A stretch of DNA of 44,060 nt. It comes from Spirochaetaceae bacterium (GTDB lineage Bacteria; Spirochaetota; Spirochaetia; Treponematales; Rectinemataceae). A program made the translations under genes and the position numbers. Where the stretch lies: positions 1-44,060 of the forward strand of contig JANXYO010000082.1 of the NCBI GenBank assembly GCA_025356015.1, in the 5' to 3' direction. Positions 31,727-39,360 of the stretch are shown here, one piece after another. The notes under the pieces are model-generated. The model worked only from the letters and a program-made list of their open reading frames with translations, did not search any database and was not told where the DNA came from. Numbering within the stretch: position 1 is the stretch's first letter; each line of letters opens with the position of its first letter.

Positions 31727-32389
31727 ATGGATTTCGCGAAGATACTCGAGCAGTGGGAGAGGGAGCAGCGGTCCGCGATGGAAGCGAGGCGGCCCGCCCG
31801 GGAGGTGTCTTCGTCTCCCGGGGCCCGCGATGAGGGAGAGGCCCAGAGCGGCCCCCCTGCGGCAAAGAGCGCTCAGCCGGTGGCCAGGCCAGGCCAGGCG
31901 GAGGCCAGTCGGGCCCAGGCGGCCCGCGGCCCAGCGACCGGGCCGCGCCCCGGGCCGCCCTGCCCTCCGGCGGCACGGCCGGCAGCCCATGTCGCCACCG
32001 AGGTCTGGCTGGATGCCCACGGGACAAGCGACAAGGATGCGTTGGGCGACGCAGGCGATCCCAGGTCAGGGCAGCGCGCGGCGGCCGCCGAGGCGAGGCG
32101 CTTCGAGGCTCTCAGGCCACAGGCCAGCATCGACCTCCACGGCATGACAGCAAGGGAGGCCGAGGAAGCCCTGGGCCACTTCCTGGCCGATGCCGCCCAA
32201 CGCGGGCTTGAGAAGGTCCTTGTTATCCACGGGAAGGGCTACCATTCGGCAGGGGAGCCCGTGCTCGGGCGGACCGCGAGGCGCGTCATCGAGTCCAGCC
32301 CCTGGGCTGGGCGCTATGGCCAGGCGGATCGCTCTGAGGGGGGATCGGGGGCTCTGTGGGTGGCTGTGCGTCGCCGCCAGCGTCCGTGA
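31727..32389 (+). CDS. Smr-domain protein
   Basis: 220 residues: a short helical start, a low-complexity Ala/Pro/Gly linker (about 25-115), and a C-terminal Smr domain with IDLHGMT and the second motif VLVIHGKGYHS. Smr domains are nicking endonucleases of DNA or RNA; free-standing ones have been linked to ribosome rescue. The domain is complete. AAGGA lies upstream of ATG 31727, ten bases after batD, so it probably belongs to the Bat transcript without a functional link. Confidence 0.85.
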   Translation: MDFAKILEQWEREQRSAMEARRPAREVSSSPGARDEGEAQSGPPAAKSAQPVARPGQAEASRAQAARGPATGPRPGPPCPPAARPAAHVATEVWLDAHGTSDKDALGDAGDPRSGQRAAAAEARRFEALRPQASIDLHGMTAREAEEALGHFLADAAQRGLEKVLVIHGKGYHSAGEPVLGRTARRVIESSPWAGRYGQADRSEGGSGALWVAVRRRQRP

Positions 32390-32419
32390 CGTTGACGGGA
32401 CGAGATGGGGCGCTATCGG

Positions 32420-32638
32420 CTATTTTTCGCGGTAGATGATCCGACCCCTGTTGAGGTCGTAGGGGGATAGGGCGACCTTCACTTTGTCACCGGGGACTAT
32501 TCTGATATAGTGCTTCCGCATCTTGCCGGAAAGATGTGCGAGGATCATGTGGCCATTCTGGAGCTCCACCCGGAACATGGTGTTCGGCAGCGACTCCCTC
32601 ACTACGCCTTCAACTTCTATGGCTTCTTCTTTGGCCAC
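32420..32638 (-). CDS. infA: Translation initiation factor IF-1
   Basis: A 72-residue OB-fold protein that binds the ribosomal A site during initiation. The sequence matches the family throughout ([20 protein letters not shown] near the start; [38 protein letters not shown]). The start is GTG 32638 with AGGAGG four bases upstream; the open frame extends further but only this start gives the normal length. It stands alone, not in the usual ribosomal-protein cluster. It is convergent with the Smr gene. Confidence 0.95.
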   Translation of the reverse strand: MAKEEAIEVEGVVRESLPNTMFRVELQNGHMILAHLSGKMRKHYIRIVPGDKVKVALSPYDLNRGRIIYREK

Positions 32639-32732
32639 GATTCCTCCTGGAATTCTGACTGCGATCGACTCTTGTCTCTGCCCTTGTTCTTGGTCCAGAA
32701 GCGCGCTTGCAATGCGGAGCGACGCGCGTAAA

Positions 32733-32761
32733 ATAGTATGTACTATCCGGGGGAATGTCAA
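32733..32761 (-). promoter_or_regulatory. infA promoter with inverted repeat at the -10 box
   Basis: On the minus strand: TTGACA (32761-32756, perfect), 17-base spacer, TACTAT (32738-32733). On the plus strand ATAGTA (32733-32738) faces TACTAT (32741-32746) across two bases, so the -10 is half of a 14-base inverted repeat. The leader before infA is about 88 bases. The remainder of the 244-base region to dksA shows a TTGACA at 32824 without a convincing -10. Confidence 0.75.
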
Positions 32762-32882
32762 CCGTGACGCGGGGCTATGCGGAATGGCGCACTATAGCGG
32801 CAGGTTTTCAGTATATTTCGCGCTTGACATTTCGGACGGCTTGTAGCATCGTGCCGGGCTTACCGGCCATAGGAGGTGGCGC

Positions 32883-33239
32883 ATGGACAAGGAAACAGTC
32901 GAAAAGATGAAGACCCTGCTCCAGAACCAGAAGCGGGAGATTCTCGACACCCTCGTCGCGACAAATGCAGATTTTCGCGCCATCGTCGAGGAAATGGATC
33001 CGAAGGATTTCGCCGACGTCGCGTCCGACGACATCGATCGCAAGATGATCGAGGCCCTCGGGACCCAGGACATCAAGCGCCTGCGCGCGATAGACGCCGC
33101 ACTCAGCAGGATCCAGCTGGGAAAGTACGGCCTGTGCATGAAGTGCGGCAAGAAGATACCTTCCGAGCGGCTTGGCGCGATCCCCTACGCCGTCCTGTGC
33201 ATCGAATGCCAGAAGGGCGAGGAGCGCCGCAATCGCTAG
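32883..33239 (+). CDS. dksA: DksA/TraR-family RNA polymerase regulator
   Basis: A 118-residue protein that enters the RNA polymerase secondary channel and, with ppGpp, represses rRNA promoters. The coiled-coil tip carries the functional DxxDxA motif (Asp42, Asp45, Ala47), and the zinc finger has four cysteines (85, 88, 106, 109: CMKC and CIEC). The length is shorter than E. coli DksA (151) but usual for spirochaete-type proteins. AGGAGGTG lies four bases before ATG 32883. A TTGACA at 32824 may be its -35. It converges with histidinol phosphatase across a 106-base gap without a clear terminator. Confidence 0.92.
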   Translation: MDKETVEKMKTLLQNQKREILDTLVATNADFRAIVEEMDPKDFADVASDDIDRKMIEALGTQDIKRLRAIDAALSRIQLGKYGLCMKCGKKIPSERLGAIPYAVLCIECQKGEERRNR

Positions 33240-33345
33240 AGGGATTCAAGCGATTGCGAGCGACCGCCAGGAATCGCGCAATGCCCCTGCCAGACTTGGG
33301 CGTTCATAGCAATTGGGACCTTATCGGGATTGCCGGTTCCCGGTT

Positions 33346-34185
33346 CTAGGTCTCCTGTATGCCCACCTCGACCCACTTCCCCTTTGTCAGTACAGCTACC
33401 GATCGGTAGCCCGCCGCCGCCGCCAGCTCCCTCGCAGTGTCCAGATGGGCGCCGAGGTGGGCCGGGGCGTGGGCATCGGCCGAGAAGGTGATGGGCACAC
33501 CGAGGGCGCGGAATTCCTTTAGCAGGGCCAGCGAGGGATAGGGCGAGCTTATCTTGCCCCTGGCCATGCTGCCGACGTTGATCTCCACCACGATGCCCCT
33601 CCCCCGCAGCAGGGAGGCGGCCCCGAAGGCGGCGTCGAGGTAGGCCTTGTCCTCCTCGTCGAAGAAGGGGCGGCCCCCTGAGTTGTGCCTCCTCACGAGG
33701 TCGAAGTGGGCGACTATGTCGAACCCGCCGGCCTCTATCATCTGCGACAGTGAGCGGTAGTAGGTCTTCCATATTAGGCTCCCTTCACCCCGGGCAGTGC
33801 GCTCAAGCTGGGGGAGGAATTCCCCGGCGGGCCCGTCGACCGTGAAGAGCCCTTGGCCTATGTCGATGAAATGCGTCGAGCCGATCCTGTAGTCAAGCTT
33901 GCCGAAGGCCGGGTCGCCCGGCGAGACCTGGCCCTCGATGTAGTCGATCTCCAGTCCGAGGAGGATCTCAAGCCTGCCTGCCCACTCTTCCTTGAGCCGC
34001 CCTATCTCCGCCACATAGGCGGGCAGTCTCTCAGGAGCGAGGTTCCAGTCCGTCGGGAAGGGCAGGGGAGCGTGGGAGGAGAAGCCGAGGACGGCATAGC
34101 CGGCCTTCCAGGCCGCCTCGGCCATCGAGGCGGCGCTCGCCTTTCCGTCGCAGAAATCGCAGTGCGTGTGGTAGTTTGCTCTCAC
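33346..34185 (-). CDS. hisK: Histidinol-phosphatase, PHP family
   Basis: A 279-residue PHP-domain enzyme that removes phosphate from histidinol phosphate, the eighth step of histidine synthesis. The trinuclear metal site is visible: NYHTH near the N-terminus, GLEIDY, STHFID, VAHFD and SADAHAP. The start GTG 34185 gives the typical MRANYHTH N-terminus; the longer open frame upstream overlaps the hybrid kinase and is rejected. There is no Shine-Dalgarno sequence. A -10 (TACACT) ends seven bases upstream, so the mRNA is probably leaderless. No other histidine gene is nearby. Confidence 0.88.
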   Translation of the reverse strand: MRANYHTHCDFCDGKASAASMAEAAWKAGYAVLGFSSHAPLPFPTDWNLAPERLPAYVAEIGRLKEEWAGRLEILLGLEIDYIEGQVSPGDPAFGKLDYRIGSTHFIDIGQGLFTVDGPAGEFLPQLERTARGEGSLIWKTYYRSLSQMIEAGGFDIVAHFDLVRRHNSGGRPFFDEEDKAYLDAAFGAASLLRGRGIVVEINVGSMARGKISSPYPSLALLKEFRALGVPITFSADAHAPAHLGAHLDTARELAAAAGYRSVAVLTKGKWVEVGIQET

Positions 34186-34192
34186 GCGCGCG

Positions 34193-34221
34193 AGTGTATG
34201 CGATCGGCGGACTTTAGTCGA
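34193..34221 (-). promoter_or_regulatory. Histidinol-phosphatase promoter inside the kinase 3' end
   Basis: On the minus strand: TCGACT (34221-34216), 17-base spacer, TACACT (34198-34193), seven bases to GTG 34185. The -35 overlaps the last codons of the upstream hybrid kinase gene, which stops at 34214. This lets the gene be made independently of the kinase operon. Confidence 0.5.
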
Positions 34222-36664
34222 CGCAGATGCGCTCGGCGGCCCTGAGGAAGAGCTTGAACTCAAGCCTGAGCAGGGCGAGGGAGGTCTCGGCCGACTCCGC
34301 ATCCCCGGTGCGCCCCGCCTCCTCGGCAGAGAGGGCTGCGTCGCCAAGGCGGCGGGCGCAGAGGTTCCAGGCCGCGCCCTTCATGGAGTGGGCGGTCTCG
34401 CGGAAGCGCAGGAAATCCCTTCCCTCGAGGGCGGCGGCGAGTTCGGCGACCTGTCGGTCGGCCTTTTCGGAGAAGCGGTTGATGAGGCGCAGGACGGTCT
34501 CGCTCTGGCCGAGGAAGGTGTCGACCGCCGCCTTCCAGTCGAGGACCTGTGGGTCGTCCTCGCAGGACTGCTCGCCAACGCGCTCGGGCATGCCGAGGCC
34601 CTGGCCGGCTTCGCCCTGGCCCGGGAGGGGAAGGAGGTCCTCGGGCGGGGCGAGGATCCGCCCCAGGAGCTCGGAGAGGTCCTGCTTCTTGAAGGGCTTC
34701 ACCAGGATGTCGTTCATGCCCGCCTCGAGGCATTTCTCCCGCTCGCCCTTGAGGGCGCTCGCGGTGACGGCCACGATGGGTCCGCTGAAACCCTTTTCGC
34801 GCAGGGTCCTCGTCGCCTCGTAGCCGTCCATGTTCGGCATGAAGATGTCCATGAGGACGATGTCGAAATGGCGGCTGGTGCCCAGCTTTACCGCTTCCGC
34901 TCCGTCCTCGGCGGTCACGACTCTGCAGCCCAGGCGGCCGAGCAGGATCGAGAAGAGCTCGCGGTTCACCTCGTGGTCCTCGGCGATGAGCACATCGACC
35001 TCGAAGCGCGGCTCGGGTTCGCCTGAGCCTTCCTCGGCCGCCCTCGTGCGGCCCACGGGGCCGGCGTCCCGCTCGGCGGGCTCGAGGTCGACCTCGGATG
35101 AGAGGGCGCGCTCCATCGCCTCGAGGAGGCCCTGGGGCTCTACCGGCTTGTAGATGTAGCCGTTGAACCAGCGCAGGAGCTTCATCTTCGCCTCGGCGCC
35201 GATCGTCCCCATCGGGGCCATGAGCACGAGGCGGGTGGAGTTGATTGTGGTGTCTCCCGTGATCTCGCTCGCGAGCCTCCAGCCGTCCATCCGCGGCATG
35301 GTCTGGTCCACCAGGCAGAGCGCGAAGGGATCGCTCCCCGAACCACGGAGGATCGAGAGGGCCTCCTCCCCCGATTCGACCTCTGATACCCGGTAGCCGG
35401 CGGTGCGGGCGACGCGCGCGGAGAAGGCCCGGGCGCCCGCGTGGTCGTCGATCACGAGGATCCTCGCTCCACCACCGGTCGGCAGGGGCCTTGGCGGGGC
35501 TGTGTATTCGGGTGCCACGAGTGGGACCTCGAACCAGAAGACCGAACCCTCGTTCGCGGTGCCGATTCGAGCGGCCGCAGGGGCGAGGCCGATCTTGCCG
35601 CCCATGAGCTCGGCGAGGTGGCGAGAGATGGCTAGGCCGAGTCCTGTGCCCCCGGCCTTCCGGGTCAGGGCGAGGTCACCCTGGAAGAAGGGCGTGAAGA
35701 GGCGGTCCCTGGTGTCGGCTGGTACTCCGGGACCCGTGTCAGAGACCTCGAAGCACATCATGGGCCCGGTTTTGCGCGCGACCTGCCTCAGGGTGATGGT
35801 GATCCCCCCTTCGGCCGTGAACTTCACGGCGTTCTTGAAGAGGTTGACGATGACCTGCCTGAGCCTGCCCGGGTCGCCGCGGACGAGGGCGGGCAGGCTG
35901 TCGTCGATGTCGACGATGATCTCGAGGCCCTTCCTGTGCGCGTCCATGACGAGGAGGTCGACCGAGTCCCGGACGCAGGAGCGCAGTTCGAAGGTCGAGG
36001 TCTCGAGGTCTAGCTTTCCGGCCTCGATCTTGGAGAAGTCGAGGATGTCGTTGATGAGGGCCAGCAGGACGTCGGCCGAGAAGCGGATCTGGTGGACGTA
36101 CTCCGACTGCTCGCTGTCAAGCTCTGTGTCCTTGATGAGGTCGACCACGCCGAGGATGGTCTGGATGGGGGTCCTGATCTCGTGGCTCATGTTGGCGAGG
36201 AACTGGCTCTTGGTGTGGGTGGCCTTCTCCGCCTCGTCCTTCGCGTCCATGAGCCGCTTCTCGCGGACCACCCTCTCGGTCACGTCCTCGACGGCGCAGA
36301 GGAGGAAGCGCTCGAGCTCCCGCGGGGGCGGGCCCATGGCGTCCTGGTCCTCAAGCAGGGAAAGGGCGAAACGGAGCCAGCGCCGCGATCCGTCGGCCGC
36401 CCTGATGGGCGTCTCCACGGCCGCGTCGCCCGCTCCTCCGAGGAGGATCTGGGCGGCGTAGTAGTCGAAGCGTACTCCCTCGCGCTCGGCGATGAATTCG
36501 AAGAGGGAGCCCATGAGCCTCTCGGGAGCGATGCCCGAGACCTCGAGGAAGAAGGCCTCGAAGGCCTTGTTCCACACGGCGAGCAGGCCCCTGCGGTCGA
36601 CTATCGCGATGGGGATCCTCGCGTTGTGGAAGGCCGCTGTGCGGAGGCTCTCGGGTATCGCCAT
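34214..36664 (-). CDS. Hybrid sensor histidine kinase (PAS-HisKA-HATPase-REC-REC-Hpt)
   Basis: 816 residues, cytoplasmic, no membrane helix. Order: PAS (about 8-135), HisKA with His161 (SHEIRTP), HATPase with NAVKF, DTGPG and GGTGLGL, REC1 with Asp453 (LVDQTMP), REC2 with Asp606 (LMDIFMPNMDG), and Hpt with His759 (AHSMKGAAW). This is a complete internal phosphorelay needing one more response regulator. The gene lies five bases after the REC-STAS-like-REC regulator gene; that protein is the obvious partner. The PAS may bind a cofactor or ligand, but no motif allows a guess. Confidence 0.93.
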   Translation of the reverse strand: MAIPESLRTAAFHNARIPIAIVDRRGLLAVWNKAFEAFFLEVSGIAPERLMGSLFEFIAEREGVRFDYYAAQILLGGAGDAAVETPIRAADGSRRWLRFALSLLEDQDAMGPPPRELERFLLCAVEDVTERVVREKRLMDAKDEAEKATHTKSQFLANMSHEIRTPIQTILGVVDLIKDTELDSEQSEYVHQIRFSADVLLALINDILDFSKIEAGKLDLETSTFELRSCVRDSVDLLVMDAHRKGLEIIVDIDDSLPALVRGDPGRLRQVIVNLFKNAVKFTAEGGITITLRQVARKTGPMMCFEVSDTGPGVPADTRDRLFTPFFQGDLALTRKAGGTGLGLAISRHLAELMGGKIGLAPAAARIGTANEGSVFWFEVPLVAPEYTAPPRPLPTGGGARILVIDDHAGARAFSARVARTAGYRVSEVESGEEALSILRGSGSDPFALCLVDQTMPRMDGWRLASEITGDTTINSTRLVLMAPMGTIGAEAKMKLLRWFNGYIYKPVEPQGLLEAMERALSSEVDLEPAERDAGPVGRTRAAEEGSGEPEPRFEVDVLIAEDHEVNRELFSILLGRLGCRVVTAEDGAEAVKLGTSRHFDIVLMDIFMPNMDGYEATRTLREKGFSGPIVAVTASALKGEREKCLEAGMNDILVKPFKKQDLSELLGRILAPPEDLLPLPGQGEAGQGLGMPERVGEQSCEDDPQVLDWKAAVDTFLGQSETVLRLINRFSEKADRQVAELAAALEGRDFLRFRETAHSMKGAAWNLCARRLGDAALSAEEAGRTGDAESAETSLALLRLEFKLFLRAAERICVD

Positions 36665-36669
36665 AGGCC

Positions 36670-37947
36670 CTAGAAGTTCGCCTTGAGGATCTCGAGGGTC
36701 TTCTTGAGGATCTGGTCGGGCTTGAGGGGCTTGATGAGGTAGCTCCTCACCCCGGCCTCGAAGGCCCTGTGGACGGCCTCGCGCTGCGAGACCGCCGAGA
36801 GGATGATCACCGGCACCTCGATGTCCTCGGCGTGGAGCCGCCCCAGGACCTCGAAGCCGTCCATGCCGGGCATGAGGATGTCGAGGAACACGAGGTCGAA
36901 GCTCTTGGCCTTGACCGCGTCGATGAAGTCCCGCCCGTTCTGGAAGGCGCTCACCGAGGCGCTGATGGCCGTGAAAGTGGTCTTCACGAGCTCCTGGATG
37001 ACGAAGTCGTCGTCCACCACCGCGATGCTGAGGCCAGAGCCTGCCTCGCGCATGGCCTCGATGCTGATGGTCTTCTTGCCTGCGATGTCGAAGCGCATCT
37101 CGACCGACTCGTGCCTGGCCTCGCTGGGCTGGGCCGCGAGGATGCGCTCGGCGACGATATGGGCCTTCCTGTCCCCGGTCTCGGCCTCGTGATCGTAGTC
37201 TGTGAGCAGGCCGTCGATCGCGTACTGGAGGTTTGCGAGGACCTCGATCTCGGCGAACTCGGGCCTGCCCCTCACAAACTCGCGCGCGAAGGAGGAGTTC
37301 GTGAGGAGCTTGACGTGGCGGGCCTTGCCCCGCGACTGCACGAGGAGGCTCCGGAGCAGGGTCTCCATGTTTTGGCCGTCGACGAAGCTGAGCTCGATGT
37401 CCGAGAGCATCACGAGGATGCGCGGGTTGCGGATGGCGTAGAGCTCGAGGAGCTCGGATAGCTTGAAGCCCAGGAGGTCGATCTTGTCGCGGTTGAGTCC
37501 CTTCGCGATCTCAACGAAGACGATGTTGTCGTTGACGTGGGCCTCGATGATGCAGGGAGTGGTGTCCACCTCGAACTTGATCCCCAGGAGCTCGGACAGG
37601 ATGGCGAAGAGTCCGTCCATCTTGATCGGCTTCATGAAGACCTTCTTGATGTTGTAGGCCACGAGCTCGAGGAGCCTGTTCTTGTCGATCTTCTGCGCGG
37701 TCAGGACAACGGGTATCGAGGCGGTGTTCGGGTTCCGGTTTTTCTCCTCGAGCACCTCCTTGCAGCTCTTGCGCGTGAGGTGGTAGTCGAGGATGACGAG
37801 ATCGGGAAGGCCGTTTCTGAGCTTGACGATGCCGTCGAGGCCGTTGATGGCCGTCTCCACGTCGACAGTGGCCGACTGTATCTTGCCGCGCAGGTACTCC
37901 CGGAAGAGGTCGGACTCGTCGATGATGAGGACGTTCTTGCGTGCCAT
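36670..37947 (-). CDS. Response regulator with two receivers around a STAS-like domain
   Basis: 425 residues with an unusual layout. The N-terminal receiver (1-125) has Asp10/Glu11, acceptor Asp54, Thr83 and Lys106. A middle domain (about 128-250) resembles STAS-type anti-sigma antagonists in length and pattern (alternating strand/helix, VMLSDIELSFVDGQNMETLL). The C-terminal receiver (about 305-425) has Asp312/313, acceptor Asp356 and Lys406. There is no DNA-binding domain. It starts two bases after the phosphofructokinase stop and ends five bases before the hybrid kinase, so all three are one operon. The middle assignment rests on shape, not on a clear motif. Confidence 0.78.
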   Translation of the reverse strand: MARKNVLIIDESDLFREYLRGKIQSATVDVETAINGLDGIVKLRNGLPDLVILDYHLTRKSCKEVLEEKNRNPNTASIPVVLTAQKIDKNRLLELVAYNIKKVFMKPIKMDGLFAILSELLGIKFEVDTTPCIIEAHVNDNIVFVEIAKGLNRDKIDLLGFKLSELLELYAIRNPRILVMLSDIELSFVDGQNMETLLRSLLVQSRGKARHVKLLTNSSFAREFVRGRPEFAEIEVLANLQYAIDGLLTDYDHEAETGDRKAHIVAERILAAQPSEARHESVEMRFDIAGKKTISIEAMREAGSGLSIAVVDDDFVIQELVKTTFTAISASVSAFQNGRDFIDAVKAKSFDLVFLDILMPGMDGFEVLGRLHAEDIEVPVIILSAVSQREAVHRAFEAGVRSYLIKPLKPDQILKKTLEILKANF

Positions 37948-37949
37948 GC

Positions 37950-39275
37950 CTATCTCGGGTTGACCATGGCGAAGGGCTGCTGGGTCGCGTCCACGGCGTC
38001 CCTCCAGAGCGAGCCTTCGGTGTTCACGAAGTTGCGGCGTGACACCGCGGCCTTGATGGGTATGTGGACGAACTCCCTGTTGACCATGCCTATGAGGAGC
38101 TTGGTCTTGCCGGCCATGGCGGCATGGGCAGCGTTGTTGCCGAGCCGCTCGCAGTAGACCGAGTCGGTCGGCGTGGCGGGGGAGGAGCGGATCATGTAGC
38201 TCGGATCGATGTACTTCACCGTCGCGTCCAGGCCCTTCTTCTTGAAGTGGGCGAGGATCCTGTCGCGGAGCAGGGTCCCGATGTCGCCAAGCTTCGCGTT
38301 GCCGGAGGCGTCGGTCCCTCCCTCGCCCTGGGCGAATTCCTGACCCGCTCCCTCCGCGACGACGACGACGGCGTGCGAGCGCCTCAGGACCCTGTCCTCG
38401 AGGTGGCGCAGGAAGCCGTTCGGTCCATCGAGGTCGAAGGGGACCTCGGGTATGAGGACGAAATTGGCGTCGTGGACGGCGAGGACGGTATGGACGGCGA
38501 TGAAGCCCGATTCCCTGCCCATGAGCTTGACGAGGCCGATGCCGTTCATCGCCGAATGGGCCTCCACGTGGGCGGCCGAGACAGCCTCAGCGGCCCGGGA
38601 CACAGCCGTCTCGAAGCCGAAGGTCTTGTCGACGTAGAGCAGGTCGTTGTCGATGGTCTTGGGAATGCCCACCGTGGCGATCTTGAGGTTCCTGCGCTCG
38701 ATCTCCTCGGCTATGGCGAGGGCTCCCTTCTGGGTGCCGTCCCCGCCGATTGTGAAGAGTATGTTGAGGTTGAGCCGCTCGATCGCGTCGACAATGTCGG
38801 CCGTGCGCTCCCCTCCGCCCCTCGAGGAGCCCAGGAAGGTGCCGCCGACCTTGTGGATCTCGTCCACCGCCTCGGGGTCGAGGGGGCGGATGCCAAGGTT
38901 GTACTCGGGCAGGAAGCCGCGGTAGCCGTAGCGGATCCCGGTGATCCTCCTGACCCCGTAGCGGAACCAGAGGCAGCGGACGATCGCCCTGATGACGTCG
39001 TTGATCCCGGGGCAGAGCCCTCCGCATGTGACGATGCCCGCATGGACATGGCTCGGGGCGAAATAGATGTGGCTCCTGGGACCAGCCTTCTGGAACAGGC
39101 TCTTTCGCTCGATGGCGTCCTGCGCGCCCTCGCGGGCCTCGACCTCGTAACGGACGAAATCCTCGTCGCCCACGTAGTTCGGCAGGGCGTCGCCCCGCAG
39201 GGTCGACAGGATGATGGGAGAGGAAATGCTGCAGGCGCCGAGGGCGTGCACGCTGAAATCATGTTCGTTGGACAT
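37950..39275 (-). CDS. pfkA: 6-phosphofructokinase, plant/trypanosomatid type
   Basis: 441 residues, committed step of glycolysis (fructose-6-phosphate to fructose-1,6-bisphosphate). Motifs: [19 protein letters not shown] (Gly180 where pyrophosphate enzymes have Asp), GIPKTIDND (Lys206, catalytic Asp209), [21 protein letters not shown]. Gly at the first site with Lys at the second is the pattern of ATP-using plant and trypanosomatid enzymes, so ATP is the likelier donor, but spirochaete relatives have been annotated as pyrophosphate-dependent too. ATG 39275 lacks a Shine-Dalgarno sequence; a -10 (TATACT) ends eight bases upstream. First gene of an operon with a response regulator and a hybrid kinase. 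Confidence 0.88.
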   Translation of the reverse strand: MSNEHDFSVHALGACSISSPIILSTLRGDALPNYVGDEDFVRYEVEAREGAQDAIERKSLFQKAGPRSHIYFAPSHVHAGIVTCGGLCPGINDVIRAIVRCLWFRYGVRRITGIRYGYRGFLPEYNLGIRPLDPEAVDEIHKVGGTFLGSSRGGGERTADIVDAIERLNLNILFTIGGDGTQKGALAIAEEIERRNLKIATVGIPKTIDNDLLYVDKTFGFETAVSRAAEAVSAAHVEAHSAMNGIGLVKLMGRESGFIAVHTVLAVHDANFVLIPEVPFDLDGPNGFLRHLEDRVLRRSHAVVVVAEGAGQEFAQGEGGTDASGNAKLGDIGTLLRDRILAHFKKKGLDATVKYIDPSYMIRSSPATPTDSVYCERLGNNAAHAAMAGKTKLLIGMVNREFVHIPIKAAVSRRNFVNTEGSLWRDAVDATQQPFAMVNPR

Positions 39276-39283
39276 CAGGCAAG

Positions 39284-39312
39284 AGTATAGACGAGGGGGC
39301 CGTCCGGCGCAA
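39284..39312 (-). promoter_or_regulatory. Phosphofructokinase promoter (predicted leaderless start)
   Basis: On the minus strand: TTGCGC (39312-39307), 17-base spacer, TATACT (39289-39284, 5 of 6), eight bases to ATG 39275. The expected start is one or two bases before the ATG. Confidence 0.5.
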
Positions 39313-39320
39313 TCGCGTAC

Positions 39321-39350
39321 TTGACGGCGCACCCGCGCGGCCAATACACT
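39321..39350 (+). promoter_or_regulatory. Promoter of the HisKA_2 kinase gene (predicted near-leaderless start)
   Basis: TTGACG (39321-39326, 5 of 6), 18-base spacer, TACACT (39345-39350, 4 of 6), ten bases to ATG 39361. There is no ribosome-binding site. It lies back-to-back with the phosphofructokinase promoter, only eight bases apart, so the two could affect each other. Confidence 0.5.
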
Positions 39351-39360
39351 CCGACAAGCA

